Translations under genes and position numbers: made by a program
Origin: Sphaerochaetaceae bacterium
GTDB taxonomy: Bacteria; Spirochaetota; Spirochaetia; Sphaerochaetales; Sphaerochaetaceae
Direction: 5' to 3'
Length of the DNA: 64,000 bases
Assembly (NCBI GenBank): GCA_028532765.1
Contig: JAQQAR010000076.1
Location: forward strand, 1-64,000
The notes under the pieces: generated by a model
The model's database searches: none
Seen by the model: the letters and a program-made list of their open reading frames with translations, nothing else
What the model was told of the DNA's origin: nothing
Part shown: piece by piece, positions 1 to 8,909 of the stretch
How the letters are laid out: every line of letters begins with the position of its first letter
Numbering within the stretch: the first letter of the stretch is position 1

Positions 1-131
1 AAATGCGTCAAAAGTTGAAAAATTGCAATAAAAGTTTTTAAAAAAAACTTAAACAATATATATAATATAATAAGAAATGGCAAATTTCAATTTACAAAGT
101 CAAAAAATATAATTAACTGAAATATATATTA

Positions 132-150
132 TATGCATAAACAATGCATA
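132..150. repeat. Inverted repeat, 7-bp arms
   Basis: TATGCAT and ATGCATA flank a 5-base spacer. The arms are exact reverse complements. It lies in the AT-rich leader before the tyrosine recombinase gene and could be a recombinase or regulator binding site. Confidence 0.5.
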
Positions 151-192
151 GCCATTAAATATACAATATATAAAAATATATAGAAATACAAG

Positions 193-217
193 CTACTTAC
201 TGTGACACAGTAAGTAG
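193..217. repeat. Perfect 12-bp inverted repeat with a 1-base centre
   Basis: CTACTTACTGTG is followed by one A and then by its exact reverse complement CACAGTAAGTAG. No T-run follows on either strand, which argues against a simple terminator. The symmetry and the near absence of a loop fit a dimeric protein-binding site, or a recombinase core or arm site, better than an RNA hairpin. It sits about 145 bp upstream of the recombinase start. Confidence 0.7.
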
Positions 218-360
218 TATAGTATTTAAAGATAGACATGAGGAGGCAAATAAAGTACTATAATAGATAGGTTAAAAAGATTTATATAGCAAATGTAAAA
301 ATGAACTATTTTAAACGATTGAACAAATAATTGAACAGACAACGAATACGAGGAGCTATA

Positions 361-1575
361 ATGTCCAGCCCAGCACCATTTACCCTATGTAGAATATTTC
401 GAGGCGAAAGGACGTATTACTACGCACTATTTCGTGATCCGGACACTGGAAAACGGACGAATAAGAAAAGTGTGGAGATGCTGAGAAAACGCTTGGGGAT
501 ATTTGATACAACTCCTATAAAAAGAAGAGATGAGGCTATACGTATCTGTTATAAAGCTTTGGACGCAGGAATTATCTTCTCAGAAGAAACTGAGCAAACG
601 CTGGTAAGCTATCTTAGGGATTTCTATACCTGGGAGGCAAGTGAATACGCTAAACGAAGAAATCTACTGGATCCAGGATCAATTTCTCCCGATTACCTTG
701 CTACACGGTTGAACCTCCTGGAAAACCACGTATTTCCTCGTATCCACACGAATCTGCTACTCTCAAGAGTAACATTGACTGAACTTGAACGGTTACAACT
801 TGAATTGGTACAGGAAGGTGCAATTCGTAATACGACGATCAATATGGCAATGACCACCATACTCGTTGCACTCCGCGAGGCACAGAGAAGAGGCCTTGTT
901 CCTCCTACGGTGGTATTGAGCATACAGGGACTTGCTGCACAGCATCAGGAGCGGGGCATACTTAGTGAGCAAGAATTATCTGCATTTATGCAATATGCAA
1001 AAGTACATAGTGAAAAAAGAATCTATCTGGCATGTCTTTTGGCTCTACTGACTGGTATGCGAGCCGGTGAGTTACGTGGATTGTGTGCGGAAGCAATTGG
1101 AGAGGGAATGATCACCATATCTCAGGCTTATGCAGATCGAGCTGGACTGAAAGTTCCAAAAGGAAAAAGAACAAGAATGGTACCCTGCCCTACTTTTGTA
1201 TGTGATGAACTGAAGGCATTGGCCTTGGAAAATCCATTCTCTCATACACATAACCTGGTGTTCTGGAGCAAGAAGCATGGAGCGTTTGTATCAAGTCATT
1301 ATTTTTCTGAACGTTTTCAACAGGAGTTGGTACGCAGTGGTGTTTTTGACAAGAGTAGCCTCCAAGAAAGGAATATAACCTTTCACTCATTGAGACATAT
1401 GGCCAATACACTCCTACGTGGTACTGTAGATGAGCATGTATTGAGAATGACGATTGGTCATACGAGTGAACAATTGAGTAATCTTTACACGCACCTAAGC
1501 CAACGTGGTCTTGAGAGTGTGCAACTTGCTCAACAGAATATGATCCTTCCTCTTCTTGAATCAAAACCATTGTGA
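361..1575 (+). CDS. Tyrosine recombinase / phage-type integrase
   Basis: Site-specific DNA recombinase of the tyrosine (phage integrase) family, 404 residues. The catalytic set is visible in the C-terminal half: Arg234 in the TGMRAGELR motif, His342 and Arg345 in HSLRH, His367 in IGHTS, and the nucleophile Tyr376 in YTHL. The N-terminal part, with a short basic beta-rich arm-binding-like segment and a SAM-like core-binding region, is typical of integrases. I start at ATG 361 because GAGGAG lies 6-7 bases upstream; an in-frame TTG at 331 has no such site. No excisionase or other phage gene is visible, so the element either extends to the left of the window or is a remnant. Codon and base use are more AT-rich than in the housekeeping genes that follow. 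Confidence 0.93.
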   Translation: MSSPAPFTLCRIFRGERTYYYALFRDPDTGKRTNKKSVEMLRKRLGIFDTTPIKRRDEAIRICYKALDAGIIFSEETEQTLVSYLRDFYTWEASEYAKRRNLLDPGSISPDYLATRLNLLENHVFPRIHTNLLLSRVTLTELERLQLELVQEGAIRNTTINMAMTTILVALREAQRRGLVPPTVVLSIQGLAAQHQERGILSEQELSAFMQYAKVHSEKRIYLACLLALLTGMRAGELRGLCAEAIGEGMITISQAYADRAGLKVPKGKRTRMVPCPTFVCDELKALALENPFSHTHNLVFWSKKHGAFVSSHYFSERFQQELVRSGVFDKSSLQERNITFHSLRHMANTLLRGTVDEHVLRMTIGHTSEQLSNLYTHLSQRGLESVQLAQQNMILPLLESKPL

Positions 1576-1733
1576 AAGGTAATGTAATTGATGGTTTACA
1601 GACGATAAGTTGGTTGATGTATCAAAATTAAGCGTATTAAAGCAAGAATTTGATCAAAACTGAATGCCTGTGTGGTTTAATTCAAATTGGGCCTATGGTA
1701 AAATTCATACAACACTTTTAGGAGGTGGCAGCA

Positions 1734-2468
1734 GTGAGATTAGCTGTACTTGGTGATATCCATGGTAATATCCGTGCATTTGAAGCAGTATTAAATGATG
1801 CCAAGGCCTCCAAAGTTGACCAGGTTATTTTCCTAGGCGATTTGGTGGTTATGGGACTTGATCCTCAACTTTGTTTTGATTTGCTTATGGAGCAAAAACC
1901 TTTGGTCATGATCAAAGGAAACACGGATGTGTACCTGGAAAATATCAAGGCATTTCCCGTCAAGAGTGAACATGACGCCCAGATATTGAAACTTCTGAAA
2001 TACACTTCCATCAGGATGCATCAAAAGGCCAAGGAAAAGCTTTCCAGCCTTCCTTCTGTAGAACGATTGGAGATAGAGGGTGTCTCCCTCATTTGTTGTC
2101 ATGGAACTCCCTATGATGATAATGAAGGCATTGCCAAGGATACTCCTTTTTCTCCAGGACTTTCAAAGAAACTTGCAGAAGAGAAAGTGGACTTGATTTT
2201 CAGTGCCCATACGCATATTCCTGCTGACTTTCAACGTGATGGTATCAGATTCATTAATCCTGGGGCTGTAGGCTATTCATTTGATGGTGATGTTAGACCT
2301 AGCTATGCTCTTGTGGATATTGAGAATACCAGTATTCGGTGTATTCACCGAAGAGTCGACTATGATATCCATCGCTATATCATGGAAGTCGAGCATGCAC
2401 TGGAAGGATTTCCACTCTTTGACCGACTCCATTATCCATTGGAGCATGGTAAACAGCTGAAGGTATAA
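1734..2468 (+). CDS. Metallophosphoesterase, YfcE/MJ0936-like
   Basis: Small cytoplasmic phosphodiesterase of the calcineurin-like superfamily, 244 residues. The metal-binding blocks appear in order: GDIHGN near the N-terminus, GDLVVMG, GNTD, CCHGTP and SAHTHIP, followed by NPGAVG. This order matches the YfcE/MJ0936 subgroup, members of which cleave phosphodiesters in vitro; the true substrate is not predictable here. AGGAGG at 1720-1725 is 8 bases before GTG 1734, which I prefer over the in-frame GTG at 1725 because that one overlaps the ribosome-binding site. It is a single gene that converges on the exchanger gene with only 7 bases between the stops. Confidence 0.9.
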   Translation: MRLAVLGDIHGNIRAFEAVLNDAKASKVDQVIFLGDLVVMGLDPQLCFDLLMEQKPLVMIKGNTDVYLENIKAFPVKSEHDAQILKLLKYTSIRMHQKAKEKLSSLPSVERLEIEGVSLICCHGTPYDDNEGIAKDTPFSPGLSKKLAEEKVDLIFSAHTHIPADFQRDGIRFINPGAVGYSFDGDVRPSYALVDIENTSIRCIHRRVDYDIHRYIMEVEHALEGFPLFDRLHYPLEHGKQLKV

Positions 2469-2475
2469 GAAAGAC

Positions 2476-3447
2476 CTAAATGAGTGAGGATTGGATCAGG
2501 TAAGCCGTGTATCCAAAATAACAGAGCAATAAGCCAATTCCTTCAAAGCGATTAATACGACCTTGCCTATCCTTCTTGAATCGGTATCCGATTATAAAGA
2601 GACTGAGTGTAAGCAAAGACATGACAAGCATGTCTCGTGAAACAACCATTGGATCAATAGCAAATGGATGAATTGCTCCTGCTATGCCAACGACAGCGGT
2701 GGTATTGAACAGGTTGGAACCAATGACATTCCCGAGCGCGATATCATGCTCCCCTTTCTTGGCAGCAAGAATCGAGGAAGCAAGTTCAGGTAGACTGGTT
2801 CCCATAGCGACAATGGTAAGACCGATGATCAAATCACTGACTCCAAAGTATCTAGCAATCTCCACAGCGCCCCACACCAAAACTCTGGAACTAAGAATTA
2901 AAAACAAGAGACCAAAAATCAAATAGAGTACGGCTCGTTTCATTGATAACGGGCTTGGAACCTCTTCATCAATCTCTTCAGCGAGTCGATCGTTACCTTC
3001 TTTCAAGCCTTGGTACACACTCCAGAATATTAGAAGGGCAAAAAGCACTAGGATTAACGCAGCATCAAAATGAGAAATATCCAAATCGAAGAGCAGTGCA
3101 ACGGAAAGCAGTGTAAGCAATGAGAGTATGGGCAACTCTTTCTTCAAGATCTTTGAACTCACCGTTATTGGACTTATAATGGCAGTAATCCCGAGAATGA
3201 GACCAATATTGGCAATATTGGACCCATACGCATTTCCCAGAGCTATACCAGGACTTCCTTGCAGAGCTGACAATGTAGAGACCACCATTTCCGGTGCACT
3301 GGTACCAAACCCTACAATGACCATTCCTATCAGGAGAGAGGGCATGCCAAAATGGCGTGCAGTAGCTGCAGCACCATCTACAAATCTATCTGAACTCAAT
3401 ACCAGTACAATAAGGCCGCCGATAACGGCAAGAATTGGTAAAACCAT
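2476..3447 (-). CDS. Calcium/sodium antiporter, CaCA family (YrbG-like)
   Basis: Inner-membrane cation exchanger, 323 residues, with about ten hydrophobic segments and the two family alpha repeats. Each repeat has the acidic motif: GFGTSAPEMVVS with GNAYGSNIANIG in the first half, and AMGTSLPELASS with GNVIGSNLFNT in the second. A central acidic loop (EEIDEEVPS) separates the halves. The family exchanges Na+ or H+ for Ca2+; YrbG-type members are assigned calcium/sodium exchange. The open frame extends further upstream, but ATG 3447 has GGAAGG 7 bases before it and begins exactly with the first membrane helix. It is transcribed alone and has no obvious partner. Confidence 0.92.
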   Translation of the reverse strand: MVLPILAVIGGLIVLVLSSDRFVDGAAATARHFGMPSLLIGMVIVGFGTSAPEMVVSTLSALQGSPGIALGNAYGSNIANIGLILGITAIISPITVSSKILKKELPILSLLTLLSVALLFDLDISHFDAALILVLFALLIFWSVYQGLKEGNDRLAEEIDEEVPSPLSMKRAVLYLIFGLLFLILSSRVLVWGAVEIARYFGVSDLIIGLTIVAMGTSLPELASSILAAKKGEHDIALGNVIGSNLFNTTAVVGIAGAIHPFAIDPMVVSRDMLVMSLLTLSLFIIGYRFKKDRQGRINRFEGIGLLLCYFGYTAYLIQSSLI

Positions 3448-3615
3448 CAAATTTCCTTCCAAAAGAGTTAGAACATTGCCAAGAGTAATACATCTATGGA
3501 TGTAAGGGCAATCTACGCTCTCTGTTAACAATATACTAGTGTAATGAGATTTTTTTCCTTATTCAATCATCACCAATACCAGAAGTCATCAGCAAGTAAG
3601 CAATAGTGTCTAGGA

Positions 3616-4293
3616 TCATAGGATTGCAACCCAGAGTGTAATCAGGGCGTCATACAATCCATGGATGATTACCAAGGAAAGGAGAGAGCAGGATGTGATT
3701 TTTTCCCGAAGAAGACAAAAAAGAATGCCAAGAAATGTGGTCACAATAACCTGAAGAATATCACCCTGAAAACTATGGAACAGTCCAAACAATATTGATG
3801 AGATAAGGATGGCGAACCATTTTGATTGCTTTACTTCCAAGAGCTTATGAAAGAGATATCCCCTGAATACAAACTCTTCTGCCAAAGCAACTGCAAATAG
3901 AGAATAGAGCAAATCAAAAGCAAATTGCCATACCTTGGTATAGCTTGTGCTTCCAACCATTTCCTTGAATCCGAGCAGAATAGGAACCACGGTAAAAAGG
4001 AATGACATCAGGAAGGCAAGAACAATTCCGGTGAGGATCTGGTTTGGCAATCTCACTTCTGATTTCATCAGAAATCGTATACGTTCATGATTGATACGCA
4101 TCAGGAGTAACGGAACGATCATAAACAACCACTGGGAAGTGATCAACAAAACCATTCTCCAGCCAAGGGCTAGTTGCATCAGGAATTGTTGGTTCAGCCA
4201 GACTACTACAAGAAGTGTACTAAAAATTCCAAATACCCCGATAATTAGGTCAATGAGACTTTTTCTATTCCGTACACGTATATTGTTGATCAT
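3616..4293 (-). CDS. CPBP-family intramembrane metalloprotease
   Basis: Polytopic membrane protein of the CAAX-prenyl-protease/bacteriocin-processing (Abi, CPBP) family, 225 residues, with about seven hydrophobic stretches. The signature EExxxRG is present as EEFVFRG with Glu139-Glu140, followed by His173 in the FGLFHS motif and by His211 and Asp215 in HGLYDAL. These residues form the metal site in the family. Substrates of such proteins in non-prenylating bacteria are usually unknown. The gene lies 15 bases downstream of sbcC and may be read through from it, although a functional link with DNA repair is not evident. Confidence 0.85.
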   Translation of the reverse strand: MINNIRVRNRKSLIDLIIGVFGIFSTLLVVVWLNQQFLMQLALGWRMVLLITSQWLFMIVPLLLMRINHERIRFLMKSEVRLPNQILTGIVLAFLMSFLFTVVPILLGFKEMVGSTSYTKVWQFAFDLLYSLFAVALAEEFVFRGYLFHKLLEVKQSKWFAILISSILFGLFHSFQGDILQVIVTTFLGILFCLLREKITSCSLLSLVIIHGLYDALITLWVAIL

Positions 4294-4308
4294 AGTTTTG
4301 GTAGCTTC

Positions 4309-7300
4309 TTATGTTGTTTGCTTCCTACAGCCTGGTCCGCTGATTGTGCTGCGGCCTCCAGAGAGAGGCGTAATCGAGATTTGCGTGTTGATTCTCTCCT
4401 TCAGAGCAGAGACATGGCTAATGATACCAATCAACTTTCCATCCTGTTGCAGCGCTGAAAGCGCCTCCAGTGCTGTCTCCAGGGTTTCCTCATCAAGAGA
4501 GCCGAATCCTTCATCAAGGAACAATGAGTCTACCCTCACCTTCTTGCTCGCCATCTGGCTCAGCCCCAACGCCAAGGTTAGGCTTACGATAAAGCTCTCA
4601 CCTCCAGAGAGGTTCTTTGTTGAGCGAATCTCGCCTGCCTGGTAGTTATCAACCACATTCAGTTCCAGTGGTTGGGATTCATCCCTGATCAATAGATATC
4701 TGTCTGTCATTTTTTCCAGCTGACGGTTGGCATGGGCCACCATCAATTCAAAGGTAAGCCCTTGGGCAAATGTACGGTACTTCTTTCCATCGGCTGAGCC
4801 GATGAGATTGTGCAAGGAGTCCCAACGAGCGCAACGTTGTGTTTGAGATTCTATGGCGAGCTTCTTGCCCTGTATACGTTCCATCGCTGCAGTGTTTTCT
4901 TGCAGTGTATGTTTATAGGTAGCAATTTCATCTCGTAACTGCTTCAAAGACTCGTCATAGGTGTTTGCTTGTGCTTGTACATCTTCATATGTTGCCTCAC
5001 TAAGATGCTTCCCCTGCTCTAATTCCAAACGATCCTTTCGATCTTTCAGCTTGGTCTCAAGTGCAGTTTCTGTATTATCCAACTCCCTTGCTTTCTGGGA
5101 TAAGGATTCCCGTTCCTCATAGGAAAGCCTGGCTTCCTTGAATGCTTCCTCATCAGAAAAATCGGAGGATTGTAATGCTTTCAGGAATTGTTCTCCTGCT
5201 TCTGCAAGTTTTGGAGCCCGTTGCTCAATGCTCTTGTTTCTAGACTCAACTTTGCTTCTCGCTGTAGCAAGGTTCTGTTGAAGTTCATTAAGTAGACTTC
5301 TGGCACTCTTTTCAGCTGACTCGGCATTAGCAATTGCATCGGTCAAACGCTTTTCTTCAACATTTGGAATTACATCACCATACAAGCTTTTTCGCGTATC
5401 TTTGGCATCGGCTAGGTGTTGCTTTAGCGTATCGAGATGGTTCCTTTTGCCAACCAGAGCTTTCTCCTGAGTGGAAATCATACCCTCTAGATGTTTAATC
5501 TCTCCCCCAATACTGTCGATGTGTTTTTCTATTTCTGCCTTCTGTTTCGTCTTTTCTTGCCAAGCTTTCAGTCTGGAATCGAGTACTTTCCTTAAGGATG
5601 TAACCAAAGAAGCATCTACTTGGGTAATACCCAATGGCCTCAATTTCTCCAAAAGAGATTGTATGATCTCATCAATATTTGAGCGAAGGCTTTTGACACT
5701 CAAAGCGATCTCGCTACAGGTTCTTTCATCGGATTTCTTCTCGCTTGCTACACTCGCTTCTCTTTTCTCATACGCTTGCAGTGCAGTACGTGCATCATTT
5801 TCTGCTTGTACAAGATTACTTATGACTATCTCTTGATCCTCAGCTTCTGTAATTAATGTTGTCAATTCTTCAATGCGTTGTTCAATTTCATCGGGAACAG
5901 GGAGGTTACCCTCTGCAAAAGGATGTTTTATTGCACCACAGAGTGGACAGGGCTTTCCATCCTCCAGCTTTGTACGAAGGTTTTCCAGTTCCTCAATTCT
6001 CTTGATATATGCTAATTCTCGAAGCAAGGAATCTTTTTCCTTGCGGTAGGAGCTAAGAGGGATATCTTCTAGAAGTCTCTTCAATGCATTTTTTGCTTCC
6101 TGGAGATTAAAAGAGATATTTTCAAGTTTGGCTTTGCTTTCAGTGCATAGTGTTGTTGCTTCTTTTAGTTTCTTAGTAACGGTAAATACCGCTCTTTCAG
6201 CTATTTCGAGAGCAGTTCCCTTCTCTTCTATCTCTTTCTGTTTCTCTAGGAGCGATCCTAATTGCTCTTCAATACCGGTAAGACCACTGACAAGCCATGC
6301 ATCCTGTGAATGCTCAGAAAGATAGTGCTCTATGGTTTCTTTCTGGGTTTCACTTTCAGCTTTCTTCCTCTGCTCCTCGATTAGAATCTTTTTATCAGCA
6401 TCTATCTGTACAGTATCTTTTGCGTAACTTTCAGCCTCGTCAGACACATTTTTTTCCAAATCAGCTATCTTCTGATCGAGGTCATGGATTTCTTTGAGTT
6501 TTGGAGTTGCTGTTTGTAATTCTTGTTTTCTTTGTATTGTCAGTTGTTCTGCATCTGCAAGAACTTTGCTCTGATTGTTTGTTGAAGTCTCCTTTTCAGG
6601 GAGAGCTGATTCTTCATCTATTAGAGCAGTCTTATCTTCAGCTTGTTGTAAACGGAGGGCTGAGAGTGTTGCGTATATTCCATCCAGAGATGAGGCTTTG
6701 GTGGCATTGCTCAGGATTGCCCTTCTTGGTTTGAATGTTTCCATTTCACGATTGAGTGCTTCTTTCTCTTGGGTAAGGTCATTGATTTCCTTGTTGAGAT
6801 TCTCTATATTCTTCATCCAAAGCAAGGCTTCGTTTGTTTTTGACAAGTCGCTGGTAAGGATTTTCTCCTGATGGAGTTTTTCTTCCAGCTCCTCTCTTAT
6901 GGTTTTTTCTTGTTCGGGTTCCAGAATCACAATACCAGAGGTTTCAGCCTGGAGCAGTTTTAATGCATCCATTTCTTTTCTCTGTCTCTCATGTACCCGT
7001 TTGGAGATCTCAGAATACATTTCGGTACCGGTAATTTGTTCCAATATTTTTGATTTCTGCTCACTGTCTGCTTTCAAGAATGAGTCGAAACTACCTTGAG
7101 CCAAGAGGATAGAACGAGTGAACCGGTCAAAATCCATTCCTGTCTTTTCTTCTATAACAAGCCCGACTCGACTTTTCATCGTTTCAATCGGTTTCCCGTT
7201 ATCAGCGTCAAAGATTTGATGTTCTGCTTCCTGCAGATTTCCCTCAGCCTTGCTCCGTGCTCTTCTTTGTTCCCAATGACAACGAAATCGTCCTGCGTTT

Positions 7301-7560
7301 GAGGCAAACAACACCTCTGCATAACAACTTCCTGTCTGTCTGCTCATGATCTCATTATTGCTTTTGGTAATTCTTCCAAGCCTTGGTGTTGCTCCATAAA
7401 GAGCAAGACAAATGGCATCGAGAATGGTCGACTTACCTGCGCCAGTTGGTCCAGTCAAGGCAAAGATACCATTTGATTCATATTCTGGATGAGTAAAATC
7501 GATAATCCACTCTCCATAGAGTGAGTTGAGATTCTTGAATCTGAGTTCGAGTAGTTTCAT
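4309..7560 (-). CDS. sbcC: Nuclease SbcCD subunit C (SMC-like ATPase)
   Basis: Large coiled-coil ATPase of the SbcC/Rad50 family, 1083 residues. Walker A GPTGAGKST lies near residue 37. Two long coiled-coil arms flank a zinc-hook motif CPLCG near residue 535. The ABC signature LSGGES is near residue 983, and Walker B LFLDEGFGSLD follows within 40 residues. With SbcD it forms an ATP-dependent double-strand nuclease that opens hairpins and processes blocked DNA ends. The gene follows sbcD with 9 bases between them, so the pair forms one transcription unit from the promoter at 8831-8859. Length and domain order are normal for the family. Confidence 0.97.
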   Translation of the reverse strand: MKLLELRFKNLNSLYGEWIIDFTHPEYESNGIFALTGPTGAGKSTILDAICLALYGATPRLGRITKSNNEIMSRQTGSCYAEVLFASNAGRFRCHWEQRRARSKAEGNLQEAEHQIFDADNGKPIETMKSRVGLVIEEKTGMDFDRFTRSILLAQGSFDSFLKADSEQKSKILEQITGTEMYSEISKRVHERQRKEMDALKLLQAETSGIVILEPEQEKTIREELEEKLHQEKILTSDLSKTNEALLWMKNIENLNKEINDLTQEKEALNREMETFKPRRAILSNATKASSLDGIYATLSALRLQQAEDKTALIDEESALPEKETSTNNQSKVLADAEQLTIQRKQELQTATPKLKEIHDLDQKIADLEKNVSDEAESYAKDTVQIDADKKILIEEQRKKAESETQKETIEHYLSEHSQDAWLVSGLTGIEEQLGSLLEKQKEIEEKGTALEIAERAVFTVTKKLKEATTLCTESKAKLENISFNLQEAKNALKRLLEDIPLSSYRKEKDSLLRELAYIKRIEELENLRTKLEDGKPCPLCGAIKHPFAEGNLPVPDEIEQRIEELTTLITEAEDQEIVISNLVQAENDARTALQAYEKREASVASEKKSDERTCSEIALSVKSLRSNIDEIIQSLLEKLRPLGITQVDASLVTSLRKVLDSRLKAWQEKTKQKAEIEKHIDSIGGEIKHLEGMISTQEKALVGKRNHLDTLKQHLADAKDTRKSLYGDVIPNVEEKRLTDAIANAESAEKSARSLLNELQQNLATARSKVESRNKSIEQRAPKLAEAGEQFLKALQSSDFSDEEAFKEARLSYEERESLSQKARELDNTETALETKLKDRKDRLELEQGKHLSEATYEDVQAQANTYDESLKQLRDEIATYKHTLQENTAAMERIQGKKLAIESQTQRCARWDSLHNLIGSADGKKYRTFAQGLTFELMVAHANRQLEKMTDRYLLIRDESQPLELNVVDNYQAGEIRSTKNLSGGESFIVSLTLALGLSQMASKKVRVDSLFLDEGFGSLDEETLETALEALSALQQDGKLIGIISHVSALKERINTQISITPLSGGRSTISGPGCRKQTT

Positions 7561-7569
7561 GGTTTTGTC

Positions 7570-8793
7570 CTATTCAGCAAAGGTATCTTCATCATGCATC
7601 TCCAAGAGTATTTCATGATAAGCATCTCTCAGGGGCTGTCGCTCTCCCTCGGTTACTGCAAATGTATCGAGACATCGTGTAAAGACTTCTTCAGGGTTTA
7701 GGTCTTCGAGGGTTTCTTGTACCTGCATTGATGCCATAACACGTTGTATAAATTGACGATTCCGTATACGGAGTATGGTGAGGTTTGAATCTTTTACAAG
7801 TTCCTCACACTGTTCACTTAGATTGGTGACCATCTCGGGTGCTGTATACTCAATTTCAATATAAGCGGATTCACCCTTCTCTTTAAGCTGTATAATTCTT
7901 GAGGTAATGTGCTCCATATTTCCCTTGATGCTTTCCAGATGTTGAAATGATGGTATAGGAAGAGGATCTATGGAAAGGGTTTTATCAAAATGCAGCAATA
8001 CAACCTGTTTCTGCTGTTTTGCTTCCCCAAATCCCATGGGGATCGGGGAACCACTGTACCGTATCGCATCCTTGCCACCTACACACTGTGGTACATGGAG
8101 ATGCCCAAGCGCTACGTAATCCAGGAATTCAGGGAAGACAGAGCTGTCTATCTGTGCAAGGGAGCCGATGTAGAGTTCACTCACACCATCTCCCTCTACT
8201 GTCTTGCCACCTTGTGTGAAGAGATGCCCCATTGCAATGAGGGGTACATTGTTTCCCAATTCCATTTGTCTCTTTTTTGCAATACTACAAACTGTTTTAT
8301 AGTGTTCCTTTATTCCTTCCAGGAGTTTTCTATTCTTGTCATCAATGGTTTCTCCTGCTTCTGCGTAGCGGATGTCCTTGTCCCGCAAATAAGGGACAGC
8401 ACAGATAATGGCCATCGGTTTACCATTTGCCTCAACTATAAGCACCTCTTCTTCTGGCGTTTCTCTTTTGAATCCAATTACATGTACATTGAGTACATGT
8501 AAGAGAGCGCTCGGAGCTTGTAGGAATGATGGGCTGTCGTGGTTTCCCCCGATGATTACGACGGTCTTGCAACATGATTTGGAGACTTTGTAGAGAAACT
8601 CGTAATAGAGTTGCTGGGCTTTGTTGCTAGGTGTACTGGTGTCGAAGATGTCACCGGATACCAACAAGATATCTACTTGTTGATTTTCGATGGTTTCAAT
8701 CAACCAACCAAGAAATGCGGCAAATTCATCATAGCGTTTCTGTGAGAACAGCGAACGACCAAGATGCCAGTCTGATGTATGGAGAATATTCAT
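7570..8793 (-). CDS. sbcD: Nuclease SbcCD subunit D
   Basis: Mre11-type metallophosphoesterase, 407 residues, and the nuclease partner of SbcC. The catalytic blocks are all visible: TSDWHLG at the N-terminus, VSGDIFDT, GGNHDSP, and later GHLF and GHLHVPQ. The C-terminal part, after about residue 270, matches the SbcD C-terminal domain that contacts the SbcC coiled coil. AGGAG lies 6 bases before ATG 8793. A promoter with a 17-base spacer lies upstream (8831-8859). The gene is the first of the sbcD-sbcC unit and has normal length. Confidence 0.97.
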   Translation of the reverse strand: MNILHTSDWHLGRSLFSQKRYDEFAAFLGWLIETIENQQVDILLVSGDIFDTSTPSNKAQQLYYEFLYKVSKSCCKTVVIIGGNHDSPSFLQAPSALLHVLNVHVIGFKRETPEEEVLIVEANGKPMAIICAVPYLRDKDIRYAEAGETIDDKNRKLLEGIKEHYKTVCSIAKKRQMELGNNVPLIAMGHLFTQGGKTVEGDGVSELYIGSLAQIDSSVFPEFLDYVALGHLHVPQCVGGKDAIRYSGSPIPMGFGEAKQQKQVVLLHFDKTLSIDPLPIPSFQHLESIKGNMEHITSRIIQLKEKGESAYIEIEYTAPEMVTNLSEQCEELVKDSNLTILRIRNRQFIQRVMASMQVQETLEDLNPEEVFTRCLDTFAVTEGERQPLRDAYHEILLEMHDEDTFAE

Positions 8794-8830
8794 GAAGGCT
8801 CCTGAAAAAGAGTTGTACTCATATCACCAC

Positions 8831-8859
8831 AGTATAGGCTGACAGCAGGTGATTCTCAA
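8831..8859 (-). promoter_or_regulatory. Sigma70-type promoter for sbcDC
   Basis: On the minus strand TTGAGA (8854-8859) and TATACT (8831-8836) are separated by exactly 17 bases. Both hexamers match five of six consensus positions. The predicted transcript starts about 30 bases before sbcD. Confidence 0.65.
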
Positions 8860-8873
8860 CCTGCAATATGAAG

Positions 8874-8901
8874 AAACCCGCCTTCCGAAGAAGACGGGTT
8901 T
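8874..8901 (-). terminator. Intrinsic terminator after tmRNA
   Basis: A 12-bp stem (AAACCCG...CGGGTTT ends, one wobble pair) closes on a 4-base loop just beyond the tmRNA 3' end. T-rich sequence follows on either side, so it may act in both directions. Confidence 0.6.
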
Positions 8902-8909
8902 TGTGTTTC

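Larger units (their letters stand above)
1..360. other. AT-rich gene-free leader upstream of the recombinase
   Basis: This stretch is far richer in A and T than the rest of the window and holds no supported gene. It contains two inverted repeats (132-150 and 193-217), a consensus-like -10 hexamer TATAAT at 259-264 without a convincing -35, an AGGAGG at 241-246 with no open frame behind it, and a tandem pair of ATTGAACA words at 318-325 and 330-337. The composition and the adjacent recombinase gene suggest one edge of an acquired segment; that is inference. Confidence 0.6.

Noticed and set aside
241-330. A short gene behind the AGGAGG at 241
   Set aside because: No open frame with a start codon of useful length follows at proper spacing; stops are frequent in this AT-rich stretch.
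4091-4645. 184-residue plus-strand open frame
   Set aside because: It is the opposite-strand shadow of the CPBP protease and sbcC ends; no ribosome-binding site and composition unlike a real protein.
7990-8502. 170-residue plus-strand open frame within sbcD
   Set aside because: Shadow of sbcD, whose motifs and length are fully normal.
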